Shown here: positions 23,236-31,706 of the stretch, piece after piece
How the letters are laid out: each line of letters begins with the position of its first letter
Numbering within the stretch: position 1 is the first letter of the stretch
Source: Gammaproteobacteria bacterium
GTDB lineage: Bacteria; Pseudomonadota; Gammaproteobacteria; Steroidobacterales; Steroidobacteraceae
NCBI GenBank assembly: GCA_025350055.1
Contig: JANXYK010000017.1
Location: forward strand, 1-45,653
Direction of reading: 5' to 3'
Length of the DNA stretch: 45,653 nucleotides
Notes under the pieces: generated by a model
Seen by the model: the letters and a program-made list of their open reading frames with translations, nothing else
Databases searched by the model: none
Told to the model about the DNA's origin: nothing
Program-made: the position numbers and the translations under genes

Positions 23236-25239
23236 CTACCGGGGCTCCACCCTTTCCCAGATTTTCCGTTGCACGATCTTCCCCTCGACCCCCGTTTTGG
23301 TACGCGTGAACACCATGCGCCGGCCGTCGATCTGCACCTGTTGGGAGTAGCTCGCGCCCTCTTCGCCTGAATACAGCGAGGTCTGCACATGGTGAGTGGC
23401 CGTCGCGGTCGCTGCGTCGAACTCCCAGGTGCCGCAGTAGGCGTAGTAGCTGTCGAGCAATGCCATCTTCGATCGGACAACGATGGCCTTGCCGGTAGCG
23501 CCCAGGCGCCTGGCGGGGGCATCCACGCGCGGTCGTTGACCGCCAGCGATCTGCACGCTGATCGTTCCGGAGGCATCGTAGATCAGCATGCCCGTAGTGC
23601 CCGATCCATAGAATGGATCGGCGTGAATGCCGCTGGCATCTTCAGTTTCAACGCTGAGCAGGCGCCAGCTACCCACCAGGTCTTTGGCCGCAAGGGGTGT
23701 ACTGGCTAGCGCCGGCGCGCTCGCCACCGCAAGCCCCACCAGTGCCAGCCGTCGGTTCGGATAGTTGATCAGGGTTTGCCGGAATGCTTCGGCGGCAGGC
23801 AGTCGTTGGCCATCGGCCAGCAGCAGCTCACCGAGCAGTTCATCGAAGGGTTTCACTGACCACGGCGGGCCATACTCGAATTCCAGCGTTGCGGTTTCGG
23901 CAATCGCCTGCTGCACCCGGGCAATTCCGGCAGCGTGCTGGCCATCGTAAAATTGGATCGTGCCATCCAGTGCGTCGGCCATCGCGTCGGCTTGCGCGAC
24001 CTCGCTGGTGCTGGTCGCGTCGTACCAGGCGGCGGCGACATCCATGGAACTGCGGCTGGCGACATCACGCCGCGCGCGCAGCGCGGCGAGCGCCGCCCGC
24101 GCTGCGGCCAGGTCACCGTTAGCAGCCGTTGTGGTCCCGCGGGCGAAATCCCAGGCGGCGAAGTAACCGATGGAGGCTACGCCAGTGCTGTCCACCGGCA
24201 GTTGTGCCTCCGCCTCCGCGCCGCCGCGTGTCTCCACCAGCCAGGTGGCACGCGCAAAAGCCAGGCGCAGGCGATTTTCCTTGGTGGCACCGGTGGCCAC
24301 ATCGTGCGCCACCGATCGCAGCAGCGCCTCGGCTTCGGCGCGCTGGTTCTTCTGCAGGTAGGCGTATTCCAGCCACAGCAAGGCGTGGTAGCCGCCCTCG
24401 CCCTGGGAGCGCGAGACCTTGAGCGAGGCGATGTTGACCTCGATCGCGTCATCCCACATGCCGAGCGCAAAGAAGATATGCGAGGGCATGTGCTGCGCAT
24501 GTGAGGCCGCAGGTGCCACCTTCGAGTACAGGCGCGCCGCCCGCAGTCCCAGCGGGGCGTGCGCGGGGTCATCGTAGGCATGGATCAGATAGTGCAAAGC
24601 GCCAGGGTGATGCCGATCCCGCTCATAGACCGATTCGGCTTCGGCAGCGGCACGCATATAGTTCGCCACATTGCGTTTGCCGCCCGAGAGGCTGAGCAGC
24701 GAGAGCGCGTAGAGCGAACGGGCATCGAGGTCCGTGGGGTAGTCGTGGGCCAGGGCCGCCAGTGCTTCACTGTAGTTGGCGTCGCGCTCGGTTTTTTCCC
24801 CCGCACCGTAGAGCTTCTCTACCGACGACAGATAGGCGCGCTCGCGCGCCGTCGGCGCTTTCGCCAGGCGCTGTTCGGGTGTGGCCCCGAGCTTGGCCAG
24901 TGCCGCGCGCGCAGCGTCCGTGTCTTGTTCACCCCATAGCGCATGGTTATAGGTCAATGCCTCGCCCCAGGTGGCCATGGCGAAGCCCGGATCGAGGCGC
25001 CAGGCCTCCTGGAAAGACTTGCGTGCCGCTGGGTACTCGAAGCTATGCAGGAACAGCAGGCCACGCAGGAACTGCTGCTGTGCCTTCGGCGAGCCTGAAG
25101 TCGGAAAGTGCACCACACCCAGCTGGCCACTGACCTCGTCCCTGGCCTCATGCCCCTGATGAGAGGGGTCGCGAGCGGGCGCAGCGAGCGCCGCAGTGCA
25201 TACAACAAGCATGAGGGCAATGACGTGGCTGCGTTTCAC
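23236..25239 (-). CDS. Exported TPR protein with C-terminal lipocalin-like domain
   Basis: 667 residues from GTG 25239, which has GGAGG five bases upstream; the earlier in-frame ATG at 25272 would bury the signal peptide. Signal sequence: VKRSHVIALMLVVCTAALAAPA. Most of the protein is helical TPR-like, with the family motif HMPSHIFFALGMWDDAIEVN near residue 270, seen in periplasmic TPR proteins of unknown role. The last 145 residues or so (from LVGSWRLLSVETEDASG) form a lipocalin-like barrel, ending in TKTGVEGKIVQRKIWERVEP. It converges with sdaA (62 bases between stops) and is divergent from the MFS-sox operon with a 71-base shared spacer. The function is not known; the fused barrel suggests binding of a hydrophobic or small ligand outside the cytoplasm. 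Confidence 0.82.
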   Translation of the reverse strand: MKRSHVIALMLVVCTAALAAPARDPSHQGHEARDEVSGQLGVVHFPTSGSPKAQQQFLRGLLFLHSFEYPAARKSFQEAWRLDPGFAMATWGEALTYNHALWGEQDTDAARAALAKLGATPEQRLAKAPTARERAYLSSVEKLYGAGEKTERDANYSEALAALAHDYPTDLDARSLYALSLLSLSGGKRNVANYMRAAAEAESVYERDRHHPGALHYLIHAYDDPAHAPLGLRAARLYSKVAPAASHAQHMPSHIFFALGMWDDAIEVNIASLKVSRSQGEGGYHALLWLEYAYLQKNQRAEAEALLRSVAHDVATGATKENRLRLAFARATWLVETRGGAEAEAQLPVDSTGVASIGYFAAWDFARGTTTAANGDLAAARAALAALRARRDVASRSSMDVAAAWYDATSTSEVAQADAMADALDGTIQFYDGQHAAGIARVQQAIAETATLEFEYGPPWSVKPFDELLGELLLADGQRLPAAEAFRQTLINYPNRRLALVGLAVASAPALASTPLAAKDLVGSWRLLSVETEDASGIHADPFYGSGTTGMLIYDASGTISVQIAGGQRPRVDAPARRLGATGKAIVVRSKMALLDSYYAYCGTWEFDAATATATHHVQTSLYSGEEGASYSQQVQIDGRRMVFTRTKTGVEGKIVQRKIWERVEPR

Positions 25240-25310
25240 TTCGGCCTCCACAGGTGCTGTAAACGGCGGCAATTGCTGTTCAGGCGCGCCCTGCTGGGCG
25301 ACAATGTAGC

Positions 25311-26633
25311 ATGGACAATTCAGGCCGGCCCACCACGCCAGGCGCCATCCGCATCCGGTGGCGCATCTTTTCGCTGCTGGTGGGTTTCGCCATCGTGGTC
25401 TACTTCCAGCAACGCAGTATCTCGATCGCGGCTGAGCGCATCATGCCCGAGCTGTCGCTCACGCAGATGCAGATCGGCTGGCTGCAATGGGCCTTCGTGT
25501 TCACCTATGGCTTCCTGCAGTTTCCGGGCGGAGTGTTCGGCCAGCGGTTGGGCGCACGTCGTGCGCTGACTTCGATCATGCTGGTGGCGGTGCTGGCAAC
25601 GGCGCTGGTACCGCTCGCGCCGCTGCTCTTCGGCGGCACCGCACTGTTTGCCGTATTGCTGGGCACTCAATTCCTGCTGGGCGCGGCGCACGCACCCTTC
25701 ATGCCTGTCTGCGCCGGTGTGATGGCCTCGTGGTTGCCCTCCAACCGCTGGGCCATGGCGCAGGGCCTGCACACCTGTGCGTTGCAGATCGGCGCAGCGA
25801 TGGCGCCACCGATACTCGTGATGCTGATGCAGGCATTTGGTTGGCAGCGGGCGCTGTTCTGGGCGGCGCTGCCACCGCTCCTGCTGATTGGAGTCTGGCG
25901 GTTGTATGCGCGTGACACGCCGCGCGAACACCCGGAGGTTTCCACGACTGAGCTCGCGGAGCTTGGTACGCCGGTGATACCCAACAGCGATAGCGGCCTG
26001 AGCATTGCGCGGATCATGCACATCCTCAGGAATCGCGATGTGCTGTTGCTGACGACTTCCTACATCAGCATGAACTACGTGTTCTATCTGCTGGCCAGCT
26101 GGTCATTTCTCTTTCTGGTGCAGCAACGGCATTTTGCGGCGCTGGAGGGCAGCTGGCTGGCAAGCCTGATTCCGATCGGTGCAGCAGTCGGCGCTGGCAG
26201 TGGTGGCATCATTACCGATGCACTGGTGCGGCGCTTTGGCAGCCGCTGGGGATTCCGTCTCGCGCCGCTGATTTCGCTGCCCTTGGCTGGCGTGCTGCTG
26301 CTGGTGGCGATCTGGATTCCCAACGCCTATGCCGGCGTGGTCGCCATGATGCTGGCTTTCGCAGCCGTCGAGATTACCGAGGGCGCCTATTGGGCCGGCA
26401 CGATGAACATCGCCACGGCTGATACCATGGCGGCCACTGGCGTGCTGAACACCGGCGGAAATCTGGGCGGCATCATCGGCATACCGATTGTGGCGTACCT
26501 CTCCGGTCATGGCGCATGGGGCACGGCCTTCTTCATCGGCTTTTTGTGCGCACTCGTTGCTGCGCTTGTCTGGCTGGGCGTCGATACATCGCGCCCGCTG
26601 CTGGCACGCACTGTGAAAGTAACCACAACTTGA
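25311..26633 (+). CDS. MFS transporter heading the sarcosine oxidase operon
   Basis: 440 residues, about 12 membrane segments, ACS-like: FLQFPGGVFGQRLGARRALTS in the helix 2-3 loop and a helix 4 region lined with small residues. ATG 25311 has no clear ribosome site. Its TGA overlaps the TTG start of soxB, so carrier and oxidase are co-translated. By position it may take up sarcosine, dimethylglycine or betaine; members of this branch usually move organic anions, so a zwitterion would be unusual. The substrate is inference. Confidence 0.84.
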   Translation: MDNSGRPTTPGAIRIRWRIFSLLVGFAIVVYFQQRSISIAAERIMPELSLTQMQIGWLQWAFVFTYGFLQFPGGVFGQRLGARRALTSIMLVAVLATALVPLAPLLFGGTALFAVLLGTQFLLGAAHAPFMPVCAGVMASWLPSNRWAMAQGLHTCALQIGAAMAPPILVMLMQAFGWQRALFWAALPPLLLIGVWRLYARDTPREHPEVSTTELAELGTPVIPNSDSGLSIARIMHILRNRDVLLLTTSYISMNYVFYLLASWSFLFLVQQRHFAALEGSWLASLIPIGAAVGAGSGGIITDALVRRFGSRWGFRLAPLISLPLAGVLLLVAIWIPNAYAGVVAMMLAFAAVEITEGAYWAGTMNIATADTMAATGVLNTGGNLGGIIGIPIVAYLSGHGAWGTAFFIGFLCALVAALVWLGVDTSRPLLARTVKVTTT

Positions 26634-27886
26634 AGCACCGCTATTCAGCCGCCGCGCTGGCGCGTCACGCGCTGACTGGCAAGCCCTGGCCACGTGCCTG
26701 GCGTGCCGCCCCGCCAAAAACCGATTATGACGTCGTGATCATTGGCGGCGGCGGTCACGGACTCGCCACCGCCTATTACCTGGCCGCGAACCACGGCATC
26801 AAGCGCGTCGCCGTGCTGGAGCGTTCCTACATCGGCTCGGGCAATGTGGGGCGCAATACCACGATTGTGCGCTCGAACTACATGATGCCCGGCAATACGG
26901 AATTCTTCGAACACTCGATGAAGCTGTGGGAAGGCCTATCGCACGAGCTCAATTTCAACGTGATGCTCTCGCAGCGCGGCCAATGCGTGCTCGCCCACGG
27001 GCCCTCGCAATTCGATGTGCTCGCGCGCCGCGGCAACATCATGCGGCTCAACGGCATCGAGGCCGAGTTGCTCGAACGCAATGAGGTGAAGGCGCTGCTG
27101 CCTTATCTCGACTATTCAGCAGAGTCACGCTTTCCGATCTATGGCGGCCTGTTGCAGCGGCGTGCGGGCACGGCCCGGCACGATGCGGTCGCCTGGGGTT
27201 ACGCGCGCGCCGCGGACGATCATGGCGTCGACATCATCGAGAACTGCGAAGTCATCGGCTTCGAGCGTGATCAGGATCGCATCACGGGCGTGCGCACCAC
27301 ACGCGGCACGATCGGCGCCGGCCGCACGCTGATCTCGGTGGCCGGTCACTCCTCGCAGGTGGCTGCGATGGCCGGGCTGCGCCTGCCGGTCGAGAGCCAT
27401 CTGCTGCAAGCCTTCGTCACCGAGGCCATCAAACCGCTGGTCGATCACGTGATCTCCTTTGGCGCCGAGCTCTTTTACCTTTCGCAGTCAGACAAAGGCG
27501 GCCTGGTATTCGGCGGGCACATCGATGGCTTCAACACCTACACGCAACGCGGTCAGTTCCACAAAGTGCAAAACGTGGCTGAATGCGCGGTGGCCGTGAT
27601 GCCTTCCATCTCGCGTTTGCGCTTGCTGCGCCACTGGGCTGGCATCCAGGACATGACGCCCGATGGCAGCCCCTTCATGGGCCGCACGCCGCTGGCAAAC
27701 CTGTGGCTGAACGGGGGTTGGTGTTACCAGGGCTTCAAGGCCACGCCCGCCGCGGGCTGGTGCATGGCGCACACGGTAGCGCATGGCGAAGAACATCCGC
27801 TGGTTCGTCATCTGGCGCTCGATCGATTCCGGTCGGGTAACGGGTATGACGAGTACGCGCATGGCAACTGGACCTACAAGCAGTGA
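26630..27886 (+). CDS. soxB: Sarcosine oxidase beta subunit
   Basis: 418 residues from a TTG codon at 26630 that overlaps the MFS stop (TTGA). This start gives an N-terminus (LKHRYSAAALARHAL) that matches SoxB of other bacteria; the open frame continues upstream but is not conserved. FAD-binding motif VVIIGGGGHGLATAYYLA (about 35-52), then RNTTIVRSNY. His184 in RRAGTARHDAVAWGYARAA corresponds to the histidine that carries covalent FMN in the heterotetrameric enzyme. The beta subunit holds the amine-oxidising site that demethylates sarcosine to glycine. The genes run B-D-A-G, the usual order. The C-terminus is slightly longer than average. Confidence 0.95.
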   Translation: MKHRYSAAALARHALTGKPWPRAWRAAPPKTDYDVVIIGGGGHGLATAYYLAANHGIKRVAVLERSYIGSGNVGRNTTIVRSNYMMPGNTEFFEHSMKLWEGLSHELNFNVMLSQRGQCVLAHGPSQFDVLARRGNIMRLNGIEAELLERNEVKALLPYLDYSAESRFPIYGGLLQRRAGTARHDAVAWGYARAADDHGVDIIENCEVIGFERDQDRITGVRTTRGTIGAGRTLISVAGHSSQVAAMAGLRLPVESHLLQAFVTEAIKPLVDHVISFGAELFYLSQSDKGGLVFGGHIDGFNTYTQRGQFHKVQNVAECAVAVMPSISRLRLLRHWAGIQDMTPDGSPFMGRTPLANLWLNGGWCYQGFKATPAAGWCMAHTVAHGEEHPLVRHLALDRFRSGNGYDEYAHGNWTYKQ

Positions 27887-27890
27887 CGCC

Positions 27891-28160
27891 ATGCTGATCA
27901 TCCCCTGCCCTCATTGCGGTGCGCGCGACTATACGGAGTTCCGCTATGGCGGCGATGCCAGCCGGCCGAGGCCCGCGCATGGCACGGGCACTGTGAACGA
28001 GTGGCACGACTACGTGTTCGTGTTCGACAACCCCAAGGGCATCCATCGGGAGTATTGGCAGCATGTACAGGGCTGCCGGCAATGGCTGGTGGTCGAGCGC
28101 AACACGGCCACCAATGAACTGAGTCGTGCGCAGCTGGCGCGTGAGGCGACCCGCACATGA
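27891..28160 (+). CDS. soxD: Sarcosine oxidase delta subunit
   Basis: 89 residues. Small zinc-binding subunit with the complete ligand set: Cys6 and Cys9 in IPCPHCG, then His58 and Cys62 in WQHVQGC. ATG 27891 lies four bases after the soxB stop, and its own TGA overlaps the ATG of soxA. Part of the cytoplasmic alpha-beta-gamma-delta sarcosine oxidase; it has a structural role. Confidence 0.94.
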   Translation: MLIIPCPHCGARDYTEFRYGGDASRPRPAHGTGTVNEWHDYVFVFDNPKGIHREYWQHVQGCRQWLVVERNTATNELSRAQLAREATRT

Positions 28161-31120
28161 GCGGCGCTTCGCACAGATTGCCGACCGGCGGACGCGTGCA
28201 GCGCGGTGAAACGATCGAGTTTGAATTCGAAGGGCGCCGGCTTGCAGGATTGCGCGGCGATACGCTGGCCTCGGCACTGCTCGCGAATGGCGTCACGCTG
28301 GTTGGCCGCAGTTTCAAGTATCACCGTCCACGCGGTTTCCTTGCGGCGGGAGTCGAGGAGCCGAATGCACTGATGACGCTGGGCAACGGGGCGCGCACCA
28401 CGCCCAATGTGCAGGCCACGGTCACTGAACTGCGCAGCGGCCTGATCGCCCGTTGCCAGAATGCCTGGCCGTCGGTGAATTTTGATCTGAAGGCTGTGCT
28501 CGGCGGATTCGCGCCGCTGCTGGGCGCCGGCTTCTACTACAAGACTTTCATGGGTCCGCGGCGTGGCTCATGGATGTTCTACGAGCCCTTCATTCGTCGC
28601 GCCGCCGGCTTGGGCCGTGCGCAGCACAAAAGCGATCCCGATCGCTACGAGACCCGCCACGCGCATGCCGATGTGCTGGTGATCGGCGCGGGTCCGGCGG
28701 GCCTGGCGGCTGCGGCAGCGGCGGCCAGTGGTGGTGCCCATGTGGTGCTGGTCGAGCAGGACTTCGTGCCTGGCGGTTCGCTGCTGGGGACCCCGGCCAC
28801 GAGCGCCCATGAAAAATGGCGACTGAAACTGGTCGCGGCGGCGCAGGCCCAACCCACGCTGGAACTGCTGCTGCGGACCACCGCACTGGGTGTGTACGAC
28901 GGCAACATGGTGGCGCTGCTGGAACGACACGATCACGCTTCCTGCGATGCCAGTCGCGGTGAGGCTCGCGAAGTGGTAGTGACCCTGCGTACCCGTTCAA
29001 TCATCTATGCCACGGGCGCGCTCGAGCAGCCATTGCTGTTTGGCGACAATGATCGTCCGGGCGTGATGCTCGCCTCCGCCGCGCGCACCTACCTGAATCG
29101 ATACGCCGTGGCCGCCGGGCGTCGTGCCGTGGTGGCGACCAACAACGACAGCGCCTGGCACACGGCGCTCGATCTGGCCGCGGCTGGCATTCCCGTGACG
29201 CTGCTCGACCAGCGTACGACCGCAGACGCGGCGCTGCGCGAAGGCGCCGCCAAAGCGGGCATCAATATCCACTGGCAAGCCCGACCGTTGCGCGCGCTGG
29301 GCGGCAAAGCAGTGACAGGAGTACTGGCAGCGCTGGAGAGCGGTGGTCGCGAGCAGCGTTTCGACTGCGACCTGCTGTGTATGTCTGGCGGCTGGATGCC
29401 CGCCGCGCATCTCACTACGCACACCGGCCGCAAGCTCATCCACAGCGTCGGGATCGACGCCTTCATGCCTGCAGGACTGGATGCAGGTCATTTCATGGCC
29501 GGTGCGGTGAGCGGACATTTTGCGTTGTCCGCCGCCCTGATTGAGGCCGTGACAGCAGGCGCGGCGGCGGCGGCGTGGGCAGGCCGACCAGCTGCAAGCC
29601 TGCCACCGACACACTTGCCAGTGCCCGATCAGGCTTGCGGATTCGAACCCGCAGGCGCGCCCCCGCTGCGCGCCGGCAGCAAGGCCTTCGTGGATTTCCA
29701 GAACGATGTGACCCTAAACGATCTGATTGCGGCGCATGACGAGGGCTATGAGTCGGTAGAACATCTCAAGCGCTACACGACCCTGGGCATGGGCACCGAC
29801 CAGGGCAAAACCAGCAACATCAATGCTATCCGGCAGATGAACCTGCTGCGTTCCACGAGCGCCGCTGAAACCACTACCTTCAGGCCACCGTATGTGCCGG
29901 TATCGGTGGGAGCATTGGTTGGGCGCGCTATCGGTCGTCATTTCCGTCCTATCCGTCGCTCTCCGCTCCACGACTGGCATGTGGCAAACGGTGGCGTGTT
30001 GATCGAGGCGGGTCCGTGGTTGCGCGCCTGGTACTACCGCTGGGCTGGCAACAGCGCGGCTGAGGCCTACCGGCAGGAGATGCGCGTGGTGCGCACGGCG
30101 GTGGGTGTCGCCGATGTGTCCTCGCTCGGCAAGATTGATATCCAGGGGCCGGATGCCGCAGAATTCCTCAATCGCATCTACGTGAACGGCTTTGCCGCGC
30201 TCGCGCCGGGCAAGGCACGTTACGGCGTGATGCTGAACGATGACGCCTCGGTACTGGACGATGGCACCACGGCTTGTCTTGCCCCGCATCGCTATTTCAT
30301 GACCACCACGACCGCGCAGGCGGGCGAAGTGATGTCCTGGCTCGAGTTCCTGCTGCAGACCGCGTGGACCGATCTGGCCGTGCAGGTGGTGTCGGTCACG
30401 GACCAATGGGTAGGCATGTCGCTCGCCGGACCCAAGGCGCGCGTCGCCCTCGAACTGGCATTGCCGGGAATCGATTGCTCCGACGCGTCGGTGCCCTACA
30501 TGAGTGTGCGCGAGCTCGAGTACGAAGGCATGCCCTTGCGCCTGCTGCGCCTGAGTTTCTCGGGCGAACTCGCCTATGAACTCTACGTGCCGGCCGATCA
30601 CGGCGTTGCGCTATGGGAGCGCCTGCTCGCGCGCGCGGCACCGCTGGGCATCAAGCCTTATGGTCTCGAGGCGCTGGCCAGCCTGCGCATCGAAAAGGGC
30701 CACGTCGCGGGCCTGGAACTCGATCACCGCAATACGCTCGATGACCTGGGCCTGGGCAAGATGGCTTCGCGTGACAAACCCTATATCGGTCGCGAACTGC
30801 GTGGCCGCCCGGAGCTGCAGGCGCCCGAACGCTGGAGCCTGGTAGGTCTCGAGTGCCTGGAAGCCGCGCAGCGATTGCGCGGCGGCGCCATCCTGTTCGC
30901 CGATGGCGAGCCGCAGGTCGGTCATGGTCGCGGATACATCACATCGGTTACCTGGTCCACCGAGCTCGACAAGTACATTGCGCTGGGTCTGTATCAGGGT
31001 GGCCTGAAGCATGTGGGCGAGACCGTGAATTGCGCCTATCCACTGAAGAATGAAAGCGTGCGCGCCCGCCTGGTCTCGCCGCTCTTCATCGACAAGGAAG
31101 GAGCGCGGCTGCGTGTTTGA
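28157..31120 (+). CDS. soxA: Sarcosine oxidase alpha subunit
   Basis: 987 residues, the normal size. Order of domains: an N-terminal ferredoxin-fold domain (about 15-110, ALLANGVTLVGRSFKYHRPRG), an NAD/FAD Rossmann domain with VLVIGAGPAGLAAAAAAA (about 173-190) and ATGALEQPLLF, and a C-terminal aminomethyltransferase-like (GcvT) domain from about 590, which binds tetrahydrofolate and turns the methyl group into 5,10-methylene-tetrahydrofolate. The start overlaps soxD (ATGA) and the end overlaps soxG by eight bases. Together with SoxB/D/G it converts sarcosine, oxygen and tetrahydrofolate into glycine, peroxide and methylene-tetrahydrofolate. Confidence 0.95.
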   Translation: MSGASHRLPTGGRVQRGETIEFEFEGRRLAGLRGDTLASALLANGVTLVGRSFKYHRPRGFLAAGVEEPNALMTLGNGARTTPNVQATVTELRSGLIARCQNAWPSVNFDLKAVLGGFAPLLGAGFYYKTFMGPRRGSWMFYEPFIRRAAGLGRAQHKSDPDRYETRHAHADVLVIGAGPAGLAAAAAAASGGAHVVLVEQDFVPGGSLLGTPATSAHEKWRLKLVAAAQAQPTLELLLRTTALGVYDGNMVALLERHDHASCDASRGEAREVVVTLRTRSIIYATGALEQPLLFGDNDRPGVMLASAARTYLNRYAVAAGRRAVVATNNDSAWHTALDLAAAGIPVTLLDQRTTADAALREGAAKAGINIHWQARPLRALGGKAVTGVLAALESGGREQRFDCDLLCMSGGWMPAAHLTTHTGRKLIHSVGIDAFMPAGLDAGHFMAGAVSGHFALSAALIEAVTAGAAAAAWAGRPAASLPPTHLPVPDQACGFEPAGAPPLRAGSKAFVDFQNDVTLNDLIAAHDEGYESVEHLKRYTTLGMGTDQGKTSNINAIRQMNLLRSTSAAETTTFRPPYVPVSVGALVGRAIGRHFRPIRRSPLHDWHVANGGVLIEAGPWLRAWYYRWAGNSAAEAYRQEMRVVRTAVGVADVSSLGKIDIQGPDAAEFLNRIYVNGFAALAPGKARYGVMLNDDASVLDDGTTACLAPHRYFMTTTTAQAGEVMSWLEFLLQTAWTDLAVQVVSVTDQWVGMSLAGPKARVALELALPGIDCSDASVPYMSVRELEYEGMPLRLLRLSFSGELAYELYVPADHGVALWERLLARAAPLGIKPYGLEALASLRIEKGHVAGLELDHRNTLDDLGLGKMASRDKPYIGRELRGRPELQAPERWSLVGLECLEAAQRLRGGAILFADGEPQVGHGRGYITSVTWSTELDKYIALGLYQGGLKHVGETVNCAYPLKNESVRARLVSPLFIDKEGARLRV

Positions 31121-31706
31121 ACAGGCATCAGCGCTGGAGAAGGCCCTCGCCGCTGGCGGTCACGCCGGCAGCAATGGTGCGACTGCGCTGCGTTTGGGCA
31201 TGCGCCGCAACTGGCATCTGCTGCAGCTTGGTACTTACGCCGATCGCACCGAAGCACTCAATGCAGCGCTGCTCGCCACCCTGGGCGTGGCGCTGCCAGT
31301 CTCGTCGTCAGCGGTATTGCGCCACGGGCGCCATCAGCTCTATCGCATCGCTGCGGATCAGTACTGGATCGTCACCGGCGATTCCACTGTGCCTGCCGCG
31401 CTGGCAAAGGCCTTGCCTGCAGACGTCGCCAGCCTGACCGCGCTCTCGCACGCACGGGTACGCATCGCGCTACAAGGCAGCGCAGCCGTTGCCTTGCTCG
31501 GCAAACTGGTAGCCGTTGATCTGCGGCCGCAGTCCTTTGCGGTCGGCAGTTTCGCCCAGACCGGTCTACACCATGTAGGCGTGCTGCTCGAGCGACTCGG
31601 TCCTGACAGCTTCGAACTCTACGTGCTACGCACCTTTGCGGCATCGACCTGGGAATGGTTGCTCGATGCCGCCCTGCCCTTTGGATACGAGGTATTGTCA
31701 GAATGA
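31113..31706 (+). CDS. soxG: Sarcosine oxidase gamma subunit
   Basis: 197 residues from GTG 31113, chosen because GGAAGGAG lies about ten bases upstream and the frame before it repeats the end of soxA. Matches the SoxG family by length and by segments such as LQLGTYADR, DQYWIVTGD and FAVGSFAQTGLHHVGVLLERLG, which recall the folate-binding fold of GcvT. It overlaps soxA by eight bases and the next gene by four (ATGA at 31703-31706). Confidence 0.9.
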   Translation: MFEQASALEKALAAGGHAGSNGATALRLGMRRNWHLLQLGTYADRTEALNAALLATLGVALPVSSSAVLRHGRHQLYRIAADQYWIVTGDSTVPAALAKALPADVASLTALSHARVRIALQGSAAVALLGKLVAVDLRPQSFAVGSFAQTGLHHVGVLLERLGPDSFELYVLRTFAASTWEWLLDAALPFGYEVLSE

